A stretch of DNA of 64,000 nt from Chryseosolibacter sp964532595 (GTDB taxonomy: Bacteria; Bacteroidota; Bacteroidia; Cytophagales; Cyclobacteriaceae), in the NCBI GenBank assembly GCA_964532595.1, contig CAZHIQ010000008.1:30167-94166 (forward strand), written 5' to 3'. The notes beneath the pieces are model-generated. The model did not search any database. It saw only the letters and a program-made list of their open reading frames with translations, and had not been told where the DNA came from. Below are positions 1 through 8,075 of the stretch, in pieces; the stretch's first letter is position 1, and every line of letters starts with the position of its first letter. Both the position numbers and the translations under genes were made by a program.

Positions 1-1104
1 TTGAGCGCGGATGAAGTGAAAGATCTCATAGCCTCCGGGACTCCCTACGTCATAAGGCTCAAAGTTCCACGCAAGGAAGAAATCCGGCTCAACGACATGA
101 TCCGGGGATGGGTAATGGTTCATTCGTCGCAGATCGATGACAAGGTACTCATGAAATCGGACGGGATGCCAACGTACCACCTTGCCAGTGTTGTCGATGA
201 TTATCTGATGAAGATATCGCATGTCATCCGCGGAGAGGAGTGGTTGCCGTCGGCACCCCTTCATGTGCTGCTGTACAAGTTCCTGGGATGGGAGGAACAT
301 ATGCCCCAGTTCGCGCATCTGCCGTTGCTGCTGAAGCCCGACGGTAATGGAAAACTAAGCAAGCGTGATGCGGATCGCCTGGGTTTCCCCATCTTTCCGC
401 TTAACTGGAAGGACCCGCAAACAGGAGAGCTTGCCGTGGGCTATAAGGAGGCCGGCTATCTCCCGGAGGCGTTTGTCAATTTCCTGGCTTTCCTGGGGTG
501 GAATCCGGGCACGGAAAAAGAAATTTTTTCGATGGGAGAACTCATCAGCGAGTTCTCCCTCGAACGAATTAATAAAGCCGGTGCGCGATTTGACATTCAA
601 AAGGCGCAATGGTACAATCAGCACTACCTGCGACAAAAGCCGCACGAGGAACTCGCCGGTTATCTGCTGTCGTCAGTGGCCGAAGCGGGGGTTGAATGTA
701 GCCAGGAAAAGGCACTGAAGATTGTGGCTTTGATGCAGGACCGCGTAACCTTCCCGAACGACTTCTGGCAACAAGGCCAATACCTGTTTCGGGCTCCGGA
801 GGAATACGATCCCTCGGTGGTGGCCAAGCGTTGGACACGCGATGCTGTGGAAGTATTTACCGACTTCCGAAATGCCCTCGAAAATATCGATGTGCTCACG
901 GCTCAGGTAGCGCGGGAAGCTCTTGAAACTGCCGCTCAGGCTCGTGGAATACCACCCGGAAAAGTGCTACAGGCGCTTCGTCTCGCCATAACCGGCGCCG
1001 GCGGTGGCCCAGACTTGATGGTTATCATGGAAATAGTGGGAAAAAGCGAAGTATCACGCAGAATTGACCGTGCAATAGAAACCTTACCGGTCAAAAATGC
1101 GTAG
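1..1104 (+). CDS. gltX: Glutamyl-tRNA synthetase, 3' part (5' end outside window)
   Basis: Class I aminoacyl-tRNA synthetase that charges tRNA-Glu with glutamate in the cytoplasm. The reading frame is open from the first base, so the N-terminal part of the Rossmann domain with the HIGH motif lies upstream of the window. The visible 367 residues contain the segment GMPTYHLASVVDD, the HVIRGEEWLPS stretch typical of GltX, and the KMSKS-type loop as KLSKR at visible residues 118-122. The helical anticodon-binding domain follows. The TTG at position 1 is just a codon in the frame and not the start. A small gene follows 8 bases after the stop and is probably cotranscribed. Whether the enzyme is discriminating or also charges tRNA-Gln cannot be told here. 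Confidence 0.95.
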   Translation: MSADEVKDLIASGTPYVIRLKVPRKEEIRLNDMIRGWVMVHSSQIDDKVLMKSDGMPTYHLASVVDDYLMKISHVIRGEEWLPSAPLHVLLYKFLGWEEHMPQFAHLPLLLKPDGNGKLSKRDADRLGFPIFPLNWKDPQTGELAVGYKEAGYLPEAFVNFLAFLGWNPGTEKEIFSMGELISEFSLERINKAGARFDIQKAQWYNQHYLRQKPHEELAGYLLSSVAEAGVECSQEKALKIVALMQDRVTFPNDFWQQGQYLFRAPEEYDPSVVAKRWTRDAVEVFTDFRNALENIDVLTAQVAREALETAAQARGIPPGKVLQALRLAITGAGGGPDLMVIMEIVGKSEVSRRIDRAIETLPVKNA

Positions 1105-1112
1105 ATATATAT

Positions 1113-1331
1113 ATGACAAAGATCAAAAAACGCAATACACCGAAGCCGCGCGTGCACAGGGAGCTGGAGGGGTTTGATATTGCCATAGATCCCTTTGGCG
1201 AAATCAAGTCGAATACGAACATTGAGAAAATTAATGAGTTTCTCAATCGGAACGTAGACGACAAGAAGCTCGCGGAGCGGGACGATTATGACGAAATGAA
1301 GAAGGGCAGAAAGAGGGTAACAAAGACCTAA
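1113..1331 (+). CDS. Small conserved-type hypothetical protein downstream of gltX
   Basis: A 72-residue, highly charged protein with a basic start (MTKIKKRNTPKPR), an acidic middle (DIAIDPFGEI) and a Lys/Arg-rich end. There is no signal peptide, membrane segment or cysteine, so it is probably cytosolic. It begins 8 bases after the gltX stop and ends just before an intrinsic terminator at 1364-1396, so it looks like the last gene of the gltX transcript. I do not recognise a domain. The acidic/basic alternation would suit an RNA- or ribosome-associated protein, but that is only a guess. Confidence 0.65.
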   Translation: MTKIKKRNTPKPRVHRELEGFDIAIDPFGEIKSNTNIEKINEFLNRNVDDKKLAERDDYDEMKKGRKRVTKT

Positions 1332-1363
1332 TAATATCTTGCCCGTCTCTAAGATCAATCGAC

Positions 1364-1396
1364 AGCCTGAAATCGTATGGTTTCAGGCTTTTTTTT
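1364..1396 (+). terminator. Intrinsic terminator of the gltX transcript
   Basis: A perfect 9-bp inverted repeat (AGCCTGAAA / TTTCAGGCT) with an 8-nt loop is followed directly by a run of eight T (1389-1396). It lies after the small gene and before the AIM24-like gene. Confidence 0.85.
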
Positions 1397-1433
1397 ATTT
1401 TGCCGCGAATATTGCACGACCAGATACTTTGCT

Positions 1434-2204
1434 ATGAAAGCACATGAGATCGACTACCGCATAACCGGGGAGAGTATTCAGATTGTAGAAGTGGAACTTG
1501 ATCCGATGGAAACCGTCATTGCTGAAGCGGGTAGTATGCTCTTCATGGAAGAAGGTATCACATTCGAAGCAAAGATGGGCGATGGGTCGAGTGCCCGACA
1601 AGGCATCTTTGACAAACTGATTTCTGCGGGGAGCAGAATTCTTACGGGCGAGTCTCTTTTTATGACACATTTTACAAACACAGGGAATCGCAAAGCGAAG
1701 ATCGGATTCTCAGCACCCTATCCAGGTACTATCATCCCCGTTGATCTCAAAGAAAGTCGCAACAACGAATTGATTGTTCAGAAAGACGGGTTTCTGTGTG
1801 CTGCGTTGGGAACAAAGGTGTCGATTACTTTCAATAAACGCCTGGGGTCTGGACTGGTAGGAGGAGAAGGCTTCATCCTTCAGAAACTTCAGGGAGATGG
1901 GATGGCTTTCATACACGCAGGAGGGACTGTAATCGAACGACAGTTGAATAACGAAACACTTCGTGTCGATACGGGGTGTGTTGTGGCTTTTGAGTCACAG
2001 ATAAACTTTGACGTGCAAATGGCCGGAGGCTTGCGCTCGATGATTTTTGGAGGTGAAGGACTTTTTCTGGCAACATTACGGGGAACGGGAAAGGTGTGGT
2101 TGCAGTCGATGCCCATACGAAAGCTTGTGCAGGCATTGGCGCCGTATGGCAAGAATCGTGGTAAAGAAGGGAGCTCGTTACTTGGCAGCTTTCTCGAACG
2201 GTAA
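1434..2204 (+). CDS. AIM24 / TIGR00266-like family protein
   Basis: A 256-residue protein of the AIM24-type fold, a beta-rich family found across bacteria and related to a yeast mitochondrial protein. The biochemical function in bacteria is not settled. Visible signs are the opening HEIDYRITGES, the acidic VEVELDPMETVIAEAGSML segment, repeated GEG/GGEG turns (GLVGGEGFILQKLQG; FGGEGLFLATLRGTG) and no signal peptide. The open frame extends upstream to 1377, but that start would lie inside the terminator hairpin, so the ATG at 1434 is preferred. The sequence TACTTTG just before this ATG resembles the -7 box TAnnTTTG with one base missing. The dehydrogenase gene follows after 11 bases. Confidence 0.8.
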   Translation: MKAHEIDYRITGESIQIVEVELDPMETVIAEAGSMLFMEEGITFEAKMGDGSSARQGIFDKLISAGSRILTGESLFMTHFTNTGNRKAKIGFSAPYPGTIIPVDLKESRNNELIVQKDGFLCAALGTKVSITFNKRLGSGLVGGEGFILQKLQGDGMAFIHAGGTVIERQLNNETLRVDTGCVVAFESQINFDVQMAGGLRSMIFGGEGLFLATLRGTGKVWLQSMPIRKLVQALAPYGKNRGKEGSSLLGSFLER

Positions 2205-2215
2205 TATTTCTCCAA

Positions 2216-3430
2216 ATGAATCAAATAACCATCGGCCTTATTCGCGAAGGCAAAGTCCCGCCCGACAAGCGTGTCGCTTTCACACCGGCGCAAGCAGAAG
2301 AGATCATGCAGCGATTCCCTAACGTCCGGGTAGTTGTGCAGGAGAGCGATATTCGTGCGTTTAAAGACGAGGAATACCGCTCGCGCGGAATAGAAGTGGT
2401 AAGCGACGTGTCAGGTTGTGATGTTTTGATGGGCATCAAGGAGGTTCCGATTCCTGAGTTGGTCGCAAACAAGACCTACCTGTTTTTCTCCCATACGTTG
2501 AAGAAGCAACCCTATAACCGCAAACTCCTTCAAGAGGTTCTTCGAAAGAACATCACTTTGATTGACTACGAGGCTCTGAAGGATTCACACGGGAACAGAC
2601 TCGTCGCCTTCGGTCGTTACGCCGGCATCGTGGGTGCCTATAATGCGCTATGGACTTACGGCCGTCGTTTCAATCTCTTCAACCTTCGACGTGCGCACGA
2701 GTGTTTCGATGTCAACGATCTTAAACGGGAACTCCGGAAAGTTCAGCTTCCGGCCGTAAAAATTGTGCTCACAGGGTCGGGTCGTGTAGGGAGAGGAGCC
2801 ATGGAAACCCTCGATACTGCCAATATTCGAAAGGTGACTCCAGAGGAGTTTCTTGGGGAGACTTTCAAGGAACCGGTGTATGTCCAGCTGAGCAGTGCAG
2901 ACTATCACACAAGGATAGAAGGAGGTCCGTTCAATCGTGACGAATTTCACAAATATCCCGAGCGATATACTTCGACCTTCAGTTCGTTTATGCGTGTTAG
3001 CGACATATTGATAGCGGGCGCATTCTGGAATCCATTGGCCCCTGTGTTGTTCACTCGCGAGGAGATGGTGCGTCCCGACTTCCGGACGAAGGTCGTCGCG
3101 GATATTACGTGCGATATTAACGGATCGATACCGAGCACGAAGCGCGCGACAACGATTACGGATCCTTTGTACGATTACGATGCGGCAACTGATGAAGTGG
3201 AAGCTCCTCTAAGCGATGAAAAGCACGTAACCGTTATGGCGATCGACAACCTGCCATGTGAGCTGCCTCGTAGCGCTTCCGAAGAGTTTGGTCGCGATCT
3301 CATAGATCGCATATTGCCTGTAGTGATGGGTGAGGATATGGAGCGCGTGATGGAACGAGCGACTATTACCCGCGCCGGTCAACTTACGGAACACTTTCGA
3401 TACCTGGAGGACTACGTAAGCGGAAACTAG
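2216..3430 (+). CDS. NAD(P)-dependent saccharopine/alanine dehydrogenase-like oxidoreductase
   Basis: A 404-residue cytosolic enzyme of the AlaDH/PNT/saccharopine dehydrogenase superfamily. The N-terminal domain has the family opening IGLIREGKVPPDKRVAFTP and the substrate-side motifs VKEVP and FFSHTLKKQPYN. A Rossmann nucleotide-binding turn, LTGSGRVGRGAMETL, sits near residue 190. The C-terminal part carries VVADITCDINGSIPST and DNLPCELPR. This resembles the NAD-dependent saccharopine dehydrogenase (lysine-forming) type more than classical alanine dehydrogenase, but substrate assignment from sequence alone is unsafe. It follows the AIM24-like gene by 11 bases, so the two are likely cotranscribed. 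Confidence 0.75.
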   Translation: MNQITIGLIREGKVPPDKRVAFTPAQAEEIMQRFPNVRVVVQESDIRAFKDEEYRSRGIEVVSDVSGCDVLMGIKEVPIPELVANKTYLFFSHTLKKQPYNRKLLQEVLRKNITLIDYEALKDSHGNRLVAFGRYAGIVGAYNALWTYGRRFNLFNLRRAHECFDVNDLKRELRKVQLPAVKIVLTGSGRVGRGAMETLDTANIRKVTPEEFLGETFKEPVYVQLSSADYHTRIEGGPFNRDEFHKYPERYTSTFSSFMRVSDILIAGAFWNPLAPVLFTREEMVRPDFRTKVVADITCDINGSIPSTKRATTITDPLYDYDAATDEVEAPLSDEKHVTVMAIDNLPCELPRSASEEFGRDLIDRILPVVMGEDMERVMERATITRAGQLTEHFRYLEDYVSGN

Positions 3431-3458
3431 CGAGTTTCTTAACAAGCCGGGAGATCGT

Positions 3459-3466
3459 TACCTTTG
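3459..3466 (+). promoter_or_regulatory. -7 promoter element TAnnTTTG before DUF4286 gene
   Basis: TACCTTTG matches the Bacteroidota sigma -7 consensus exactly and ends only three bases before the ATG at 3470, so the mRNA would be essentially leaderless. No clear -33 TTG at the usual spacing was found. Confidence 0.6.
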
Positions 3467-3469
3467 TCT

Positions 3470-3772
3470 ATGCTATTATACAACGTCACCTATGGGATCG
3501 ACCAGGACGCGGAAGCGGAGTGGCTGAAGTACATGCGCGAGCATCACATCCAGTCAGTGATGAATACCGGCATGTTTGTCGATCATAAGATGTATAGGGT
3601 ACTCCACGATCAGGAGACAGACACAATCTCTTACAGTGTTCAATACTTTGCGCGTACGATTGAAGACGTTCAGCGCTACCTGGAAGAATACGCTCCGGCG
3701 CTCGTCGAAGAGCACCGGAAGCGATTCCACAATCGTCATGTGGCATTTATGACATTGCTGGACGAGGTGTAA
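3470..3772 (+). CDS. DUF4286 family protein
   Basis: A 100-residue cytosolic protein of the DUF4286 family, common in Bacteroidota and of unknown function; its predicted fold resembles ferredoxin-like antibiotic-monooxygenase-type dimers. The family pattern is visible as LLYNVTYGID at the start, then EWLKYMREHHI, YSVQYFARTIEDVQRYLEEYAP and a C-terminal AFMTLLDEV. A TTG two codons upstream is in frame, but the ATG at 3470 sits directly behind a -7 box and is the better start. It converges with the GNAT gene, with 8 bases between their stops. Confidence 0.8.
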   Translation: MLLYNVTYGIDQDAEAEWLKYMREHHIQSVMNTGMFVDHKMYRVLHDQETDTISYSVQYFARTIEDVQRYLEEYAPALVEEHRKRFHNRHVAFMTLLDEV

Positions 3773-3780
3773 TTGATTTC

Positions 3781-4260
3781 TTAACGACTTGTTATCCGTT
3801 CGATGTCGCTCGCGTCCAAACCACAGTTCAGCCACCCTCCGTCGATTTTCGTGCCGTATTTCTTATAGAAATTGATCGCGGGCTCGTTCCAGTCAAGGAC
3901 CTGCCACATCATTCCTGTGCAGTTTTCCTCGAGCGCTTTTTTCATCGTTCGATCGAACAGAAGTTTTCCGATACCATGACCGCGTTCCGATTCGGTGACG
4001 ATAATATCTTCAAGGTAGAGCCTTTTGCCCTTCCAGGTGGAGTATCGCCAGTAGTACAGTGACAAGCCCACGATGATTCCTTCCCGCTCTGCGACGAAGA
4101 ATCCATAAATGGGCTGAGGTCCAAATCCATCTTCTTCAAGACGCTCTACGGTGTTGGTTACTTCATGGGGTGCTCGTTCGTACTCTGCGAGTTCCTTGAT
4201 TAGTTCAAGTACCCGCGGAAGATCGTCACGACGACCCTGGCGAATGGTGATACTGCTCAT
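3781..4260 (-). CDS. GNAT family N-acetyltransferase, SSAT-like
   Basis: A 159-residue acetyl-CoA-dependent N-acetyltransferase. The acetyl-CoA-binding motif A is LYLEDIIVTESERGHGIGKLLF (residues about 82-103), with the R/Q-x-x-G-x-G/A signature present as RGHGIG. Motif B, WNEPAINFYKKYG, follows. The LYLEDIIV segment and the spacing to the C-terminal WLNCGLDA match the diamine acetyltransferase (SSAT / thialysine acetyltransferase) branch, so a small polyamine or lysine-analogue substrate is plausible but unproven. Its start lies 8 bases beyond the stop of the prolyl oligopeptidase gene, so both are likely in one transcript. Confidence 0.85.
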   Translation of the reverse strand: MSSITIRQGRRDDLPRVLELIKELAEYERAPHEVTNTVERLEEDGFGPQPIYGFFVAEREGIIVGLSLYYWRYSTWKGKRLYLEDIIVTESERGHGIGKLLFDRTMKKALEENCTGMMWQVLDWNEPAINFYKKYGTKIDGGWLNCGLDASDIERITSR

Positions 4261-4268
4261 ATACTTAT

Positions 4269-6407
4269 TTACATTTCTCTCTTAGCCAACGGAGGAACTA
4301 CACCCATGTTGTACCACGTAAAGGCATACTGGTCAGCGATAACCTCGAGCGCTTTCTTGAGGTTTGAAGAACCATGGCCCGACTTGGTTTCAATTCGGAT
4401 CAACACAGGATTGTCGCCTGCGTGATACTCCTGCAAGGTCGCGGCAAACTTAAATGAGTGGGCAGGAACAACGCGGTCGTCGTGGTCGGCGGTGGTTATC
4501 AATGTAGCCGGATAATTAGTTCCGGGTTTCAACGCGTGCAACGGAGAGTACCGGAGCAAATACTGAAACATTTCTTCGGAATCTTCTGCCGTGCCGTAGT
4601 CGTAAGCCCAGCCGGCTCCAGCCGTGAATTTGTGGTAACGCAACATGTCGAGAACGCCTACAGCAGGTAGGGCAACCTTCGCGAGGTCGGGGCGTTGTGT
4701 CATGGTTGCTCCGACAAGAAGACCGCCGTTCGAGCCGCCCGCGATAGCCAGGTATTCACTCGACGTGTACTTCTCGCTGATGAGGTATTCTGCGGCAGCG
4801 ATAAAATCGTCAAAGACATTTTGCTTGTTGAGTTTGGTGCCGGCGAGATGCCATTTCTCCCCATACTCGCCTCCTCCGCGAAGGTTTGGCTGAGCATAGA
4901 TACCTCCGTTCTCAAGCCAAACGAGACGCGATGTGTTGAAGTTGGGGTTCAGACTGATGTTGAACCCTCCATATGCATACAGCCAGGTAGGATTTTTCCC
5001 GTCCAGTTTGATTCCCTTCTTGTGGACGATGTACATGGGAACTTTTGTTCCGTCTTTGCTCTCGTAGAAGACCTGGCGTGTTTCATAATCGTCGGGATTG
5101 AAATCCACCGAAGGCTTCTCATACAGCGTTGACTGACCACTGGCGACATCATAGCTGAAGATAGTCGTGGGGTAGGTAAACGAAGTAAACGCATAGTACA
5201 GGACATCCTGCTCTTCTTTGCCCCGGAAGCCCGAAGCTGTTCCCATGCCAGGCAACTCGATTTCGCGTTCAAGCTTTCCGTGGAGGTCAAACTGTTTTAC
5301 CTGCGACTTCACATCAACCATATAGTGAGTAAACAACTTCCCTCCTCCCTTTGAGGCATTCATAACGTGTTCAGTCTCCGGAATGACATCGCGCCAGTTG
5401 GAGGGAGCGGGATTGCGGAAGTTGACTTCGACGATCCGGTTGTTAGGTGCATTGAGGTTCGTGTGAATAAGAAGACGCTCACCGTCATTCGCCAGGACAT
5501 AGTGTTCGTTGTCGAAGTTGGAAACTACGGGTACAAGCTTACCGTTCCGGTCGTTCAGATCCTGGACATACAGCTCATTCCCGGTCGTGCTGGTCGCGGC
5601 AGTGACGACGAGGAAGCGTTCGTCTTCCGTCAGGTAAGCGCTGATGTAACGACGAGGCGTCTGCTCGCCACCAAATACCAGTTTGTCCTGGCTCTGAGGT
5701 GTCCCCAGCTTGTGATAGTAGAGTTTGTGGTGTTGTGTCCTGGCCGACAACTCGCTGCCCTCCGGTTTGTCATAGCTGCTGTAGTAAAATCCTTCGTTGC
5801 CTTTCCAGGCGATTCCGCTGAACTTAATGTCACGGAGAGTGTCTTCAACAACCGTTTTGTCGGCGGTGCGGATGACGATAGCTTTGCGCCAATCGGAGCC
5901 ACCCTCCGTGATCAGATAGGTCGCGAGCGATCCGTCTTTCGTGAAGTAGATGCCGGCAAGGCCCGTTGTAGCATCTTCCGAAAAAGTGTTGGGGTCGAGA
6001 AATACTTCTGCATCGCCGTCCAGCGTCTTCTTCCTGTAGAGTACGCTGTGATTCTGTAGGCCGTCATTCTTATAAAAGTAGTAGTAATCACCTTCGCGGA
6101 ATGGAGCGCCGAGTCGTTCATAGTTATAGAGTTCTTCAAGTCGCTTTTGAACCTGTTCGCGATAAGGGATGTTGGCGAGGAATCCAAAGGTGACGTCATT
6201 CTGTTCCTTCACCCATTGTCCGGTTTCGGCTGAGCGATCATCTTCCAGCCACCGATACGGGTCTCTTACTTCGTGGCCAAAGTAGGTATCCACCGTGTCT
6301 ACCTTCTGTGATATCGGGTAGTTGACCTGAGGGATTTGCTCGGCGTTCCTGGTACAGTTCATCAGCATAAGGGCTAAGGCGGCGATTGCGAGGAAGGTTT
6401 TTTTCAT
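4269..6407 (-). CDS. Prolyl oligopeptidase (S9A), lipoprotein
   Basis: A 712-residue serine peptidase that cleaves short proline-containing peptides. The N-terminus is a lipoprotein signal (hydrophobic segment ending LMLMNC, Cys18), so it is exported and lipid-anchored, unlike the cytosolic animal enzyme. The middle is the seven-bladed propeller that limits access to small peptides. The C-terminal alpha/beta-hydrolase domain has the nucleophile elbow GGSNGG (Ser559), the acid in DHDDRVVP (Asp643) and the His in KSGHGS (His678). All three catalytic residues are present. Length is normal for the family. It shares a strand with serS upstream and the GNAT gene downstream. Confidence 0.95.
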   Translation of the reverse strand: MKKTFLAIAALALMLMNCTRNAEQIPQVNYPISQKVDTVDTYFGHEVRDPYRWLEDDRSAETGQWVKEQNDVTFGFLANIPYREQVQKRLEELYNYERLGAPFREGDYYYFYKNDGLQNHSVLYRKKTLDGDAEVFLDPNTFSEDATTGLAGIYFTKDGSLATYLITEGGSDWRKAIVIRTADKTVVEDTLRDIKFSGIAWKGNEGFYYSSYDKPEGSELSARTQHHKLYYHKLGTPQSQDKLVFGGEQTPRRYISAYLTEDERFLVVTAATSTTGNELYVQDLNDRNGKLVPVVSNFDNEHYVLANDGERLLIHTNLNAPNNRIVEVNFRNPAPSNWRDVIPETEHVMNASKGGGKLFTHYMVDVKSQVKQFDLHGKLEREIELPGMGTASGFRGKEEQDVLYYAFTSFTYPTTIFSYDVASGQSTLYEKPSVDFNPDDYETRQVFYESKDGTKVPMYIVHKKGIKLDGKNPTWLYAYGGFNISLNPNFNTSRLVWLENGGIYAQPNLRGGGEYGEKWHLAGTKLNKQNVFDDFIAAAEYLISEKYTSSEYLAIAGGSNGGLLVGATMTQRPDLAKVALPAVGVLDMLRYHKFTAGAGWAYDYGTAEDSEEMFQYLLRYSPLHALKPGTNYPATLITTADHDDRVVPAHSFKFAATLQEYHAGDNPVLIRIETKSGHGSSNLKKALEVIADQYAFTWYNMGVVPPLAKREM

Positions 6408-6453
6408 GGTCTGTTTTTGTTTTTGACGGCAAGTCCGATGTTAATCAGTGACG

Positions 6454-7728
6454 TCAGTTGATTATTTCAAACTTGGTATAAGGAACAAGGACCGGAGGTA
6501 TTCTGATACCCTCGGGCGACTGATTGTTTTCCAGCAATGCCGCTACGATCCGGGGCAAAGCCAGTGCGCTGCCATTGAGGGTATGAAGGAGTTGCGTTTT
6601 TCCTTCGGCGTTCTTATAACGAAGTTTCAGCCGGTTGGCTTGATACGTTTCAAAATTGCTGACCGAGCTTACTTCAAGCCAGCGCTCCTGAGCGGCTGAG
6701 TATACTTCCATGTCATAGGTCATGGCCGAGGTGAATCCCATATCACCTCCACACAGCAGGAGTTTGCGATACGGAAGTTCGAGCTTTTCCAGTAGTGACT
6801 GAACGTAGCTACACATTTCTTCCAGCGCGGCATATGAATCGTCGGGTCGAGTTATTTGAACGATTTCGACTTTGTCGAATTGATGGAGGCGATTCAGGCC
6901 CCTGACATGCGCACCCCAACTCCCGGCCTCACGTCTGAAGCACGGCGTGTATCCCGCCTTACGCACCGGCAGGTCTTCTTCACCCAGGATGGTATCACGG
7001 TAAAGGTTTGTGATCGGAACTTCCGCCGTCGGAATGAGATACAGGTTGTCAGCGCCAACGTGGTACATCTGACCTTCTTTGTCGGGCAACTGACCTGTCC
7101 CGTACCCGGATGCTTCATTGATCAGGATTGGGGGTTGCGTCTCGTGGTATCCTTGCGCCTGGGCTTCATCGAGGAAGAAGTTAATCAAGGCTCGCTGAAG
7201 CGTAGCGCCCTTTCCTTTATATACAGGAAACCCGGCACCTGATATTTTGGCACCGAGGTCAAAGTCGATAATGTCGTATTTCTTTATCAATTCCCAGTGT
7301 GGCAGGGCGCCGGCCGGCAGTTCAGGGGGAGTGCCCCATTGGTGGACCGTAACATTATCGTCAGCGCCGGCGCCTTGCGGCACTTGCTCGGCCGGAACGT
7401 TTGGCAGAGCATATAAAGCAGACTGGAGTTCATCTTCCAGCTGTGCAAGCGCAGGGCCGAATTCCCCAATCTGTTTTTTCATTTCAGCAGTACGGGCGCG
7501 AAGAACATCGGCCTCCTCGCGCTTGCCGCTCTTCATAAGACTGCCGATTTCCCGCGACAGACTATTGCTCTCGGCAAGCAACGCGTCATGCTGCTGCTGT
7601 GTTTGGCGCCGCTTCCTGTCGAGGTCCAGAATCGTTTCAATCGACGATTCAACATCGCGCAGACCTCGCTTCTTAAGACCCTCGATTACTTTTTCTTTTT
7701 CTTCGCGGATGCGTGAAACCTGGAGCAT
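6454..7728 (-). CDS. serS: Seryl-tRNA synthetase
   Basis: A 424-residue class II synthetase that charges tRNA-Ser. The N-terminal about 110 residues form the antiparallel coiled-coil arm that reads the tRNA long variable arm. Motif 2 is seen as CFRREAGSWG with the following GLNRLHQFDKVE, and motif 3 as NGSALALPRIVAALLENNQ. The frame is open 16 codons further upstream, but the ATG at 7728 gives the usual beginning MLQVSRIREEKEKV, so it is chosen. A possible -7 box lies at 7818-7825. It is transcribed away from rho. Confidence 0.97.
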   Translation of the reverse strand: MLQVSRIREEKEKVIEGLKKRGLRDVESSIETILDLDRKRRQTQQQHDALLAESNSLSREIGSLMKSGKREEADVLRARTAEMKKQIGEFGPALAQLEDELQSALYALPNVPAEQVPQGAGADDNVTVHQWGTPPELPAGALPHWELIKKYDIIDFDLGAKISGAGFPVYKGKGATLQRALINFFLDEAQAQGYHETQPPILINEASGYGTGQLPDKEGQMYHVGADNLYLIPTAEVPITNLYRDTILGEEDLPVRKAGYTPCFRREAGSWGAHVRGLNRLHQFDKVEIVQITRPDDSYAALEEMCSYVQSLLEKLELPYRKLLLCGGDMGFTSAMTYDMEVYSAAQERWLEVSSVSNFETYQANRLKLRYKNAEGKTQLLHTLNGSALALPRIVAALLENNQSPEGIRIPPVLVPYTKFEIIN

Positions 7729-7817
7729 TTTTTTTATGTTTAATTCAGTCGATGGACGGATGTCCGAATGTTTCACTCACGGATTCTGGTCATGAATCTG
7801 TGAATTCTAATTTTGTC

Positions 7818-7825
7818 CAAAAGTA
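7818..7825 (-). promoter_or_regulatory. -7 promoter element (TACTTTTG) for serS
   Basis: On the minus strand this reads TACTTTTG, an exact TAnnTTTG match, giving a leader of roughly 85 bases to the serS ATG. No obvious -33 TTG is present. Confidence 0.45.
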
Positions 7826-7856
7826 GTTTTTTTTTGACCGGCCTGAAGGTCAGGGG

Positions 7857-7880
7857 AATGAATAAATTTATTTATTCATT
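7857..7880. repeat. Perfect 10-bp inverted repeat between serS and rho
   Basis: AATGAATAAA (7857-7866) and TTTATTCATT (7871-7880) are exact reverse complements separated by TTTA. Its position about 32 bp upstream of the serS -7 box, and its almost purely AT composition, would suit an operator or a protein-binding site better than a terminator. Confidence 0.6.
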
Positions 7881-7933
7881 TGATAATGTGAATTTTTGGG
7901 CTATAATTGCAGCGTCATACGGCTTAACTCTAG

Positions 7934-8024
7934 CCCTCTGAGCACATAGATCCCGATTTTTGCTATCAAACTTTTTGTCTTCAAAAGATTACTTTTTGAT
8001 GAACTTAGCGTCAGAGAGGGTTTT
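7934..8024 (+). promoter_or_regulatory. Foldable rho leader with nested stems
   Basis: CCCTCTGA (7934-7941) can pair with TCAGAGAGGG (8011-8020) with a two-base bulge. Inside it ATCAAA (7965-7970) pairs with TTTGAT (7995-8000), enclosing CTTTT/AAAAG (7971-7975 / 7983-7987). The outer stem is followed by TTTT. Rho genes are commonly autoregulated in their leader, so an attenuator is possible, but this is inferred from hand folding only. Confidence 0.35.
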
Positions 8025-8075
8025 CTGTATCCAACCATTGCTTTTCACGTAACAACACATTCACGTTAGAATTAC

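Larger units (their letters stand above)
7729..8075. other. Divergent control region between serS and rho
   Basis: This 347-bp AT-rich stretch has no credible gene. It contains a candidate serS -7 box (7818-7825), a 24-nt palindrome (7857-7880), and a rho leader that can fold into nested stems (7934-8024). See the separate entries. Confidence 0.8.

Noticed and set aside
5367..6059. 230-codon plus-strand open frame opposite the prolyl oligopeptidase gene
   Set aside because: It is the mirror of a well-conserved coding region; no motif or start signal.
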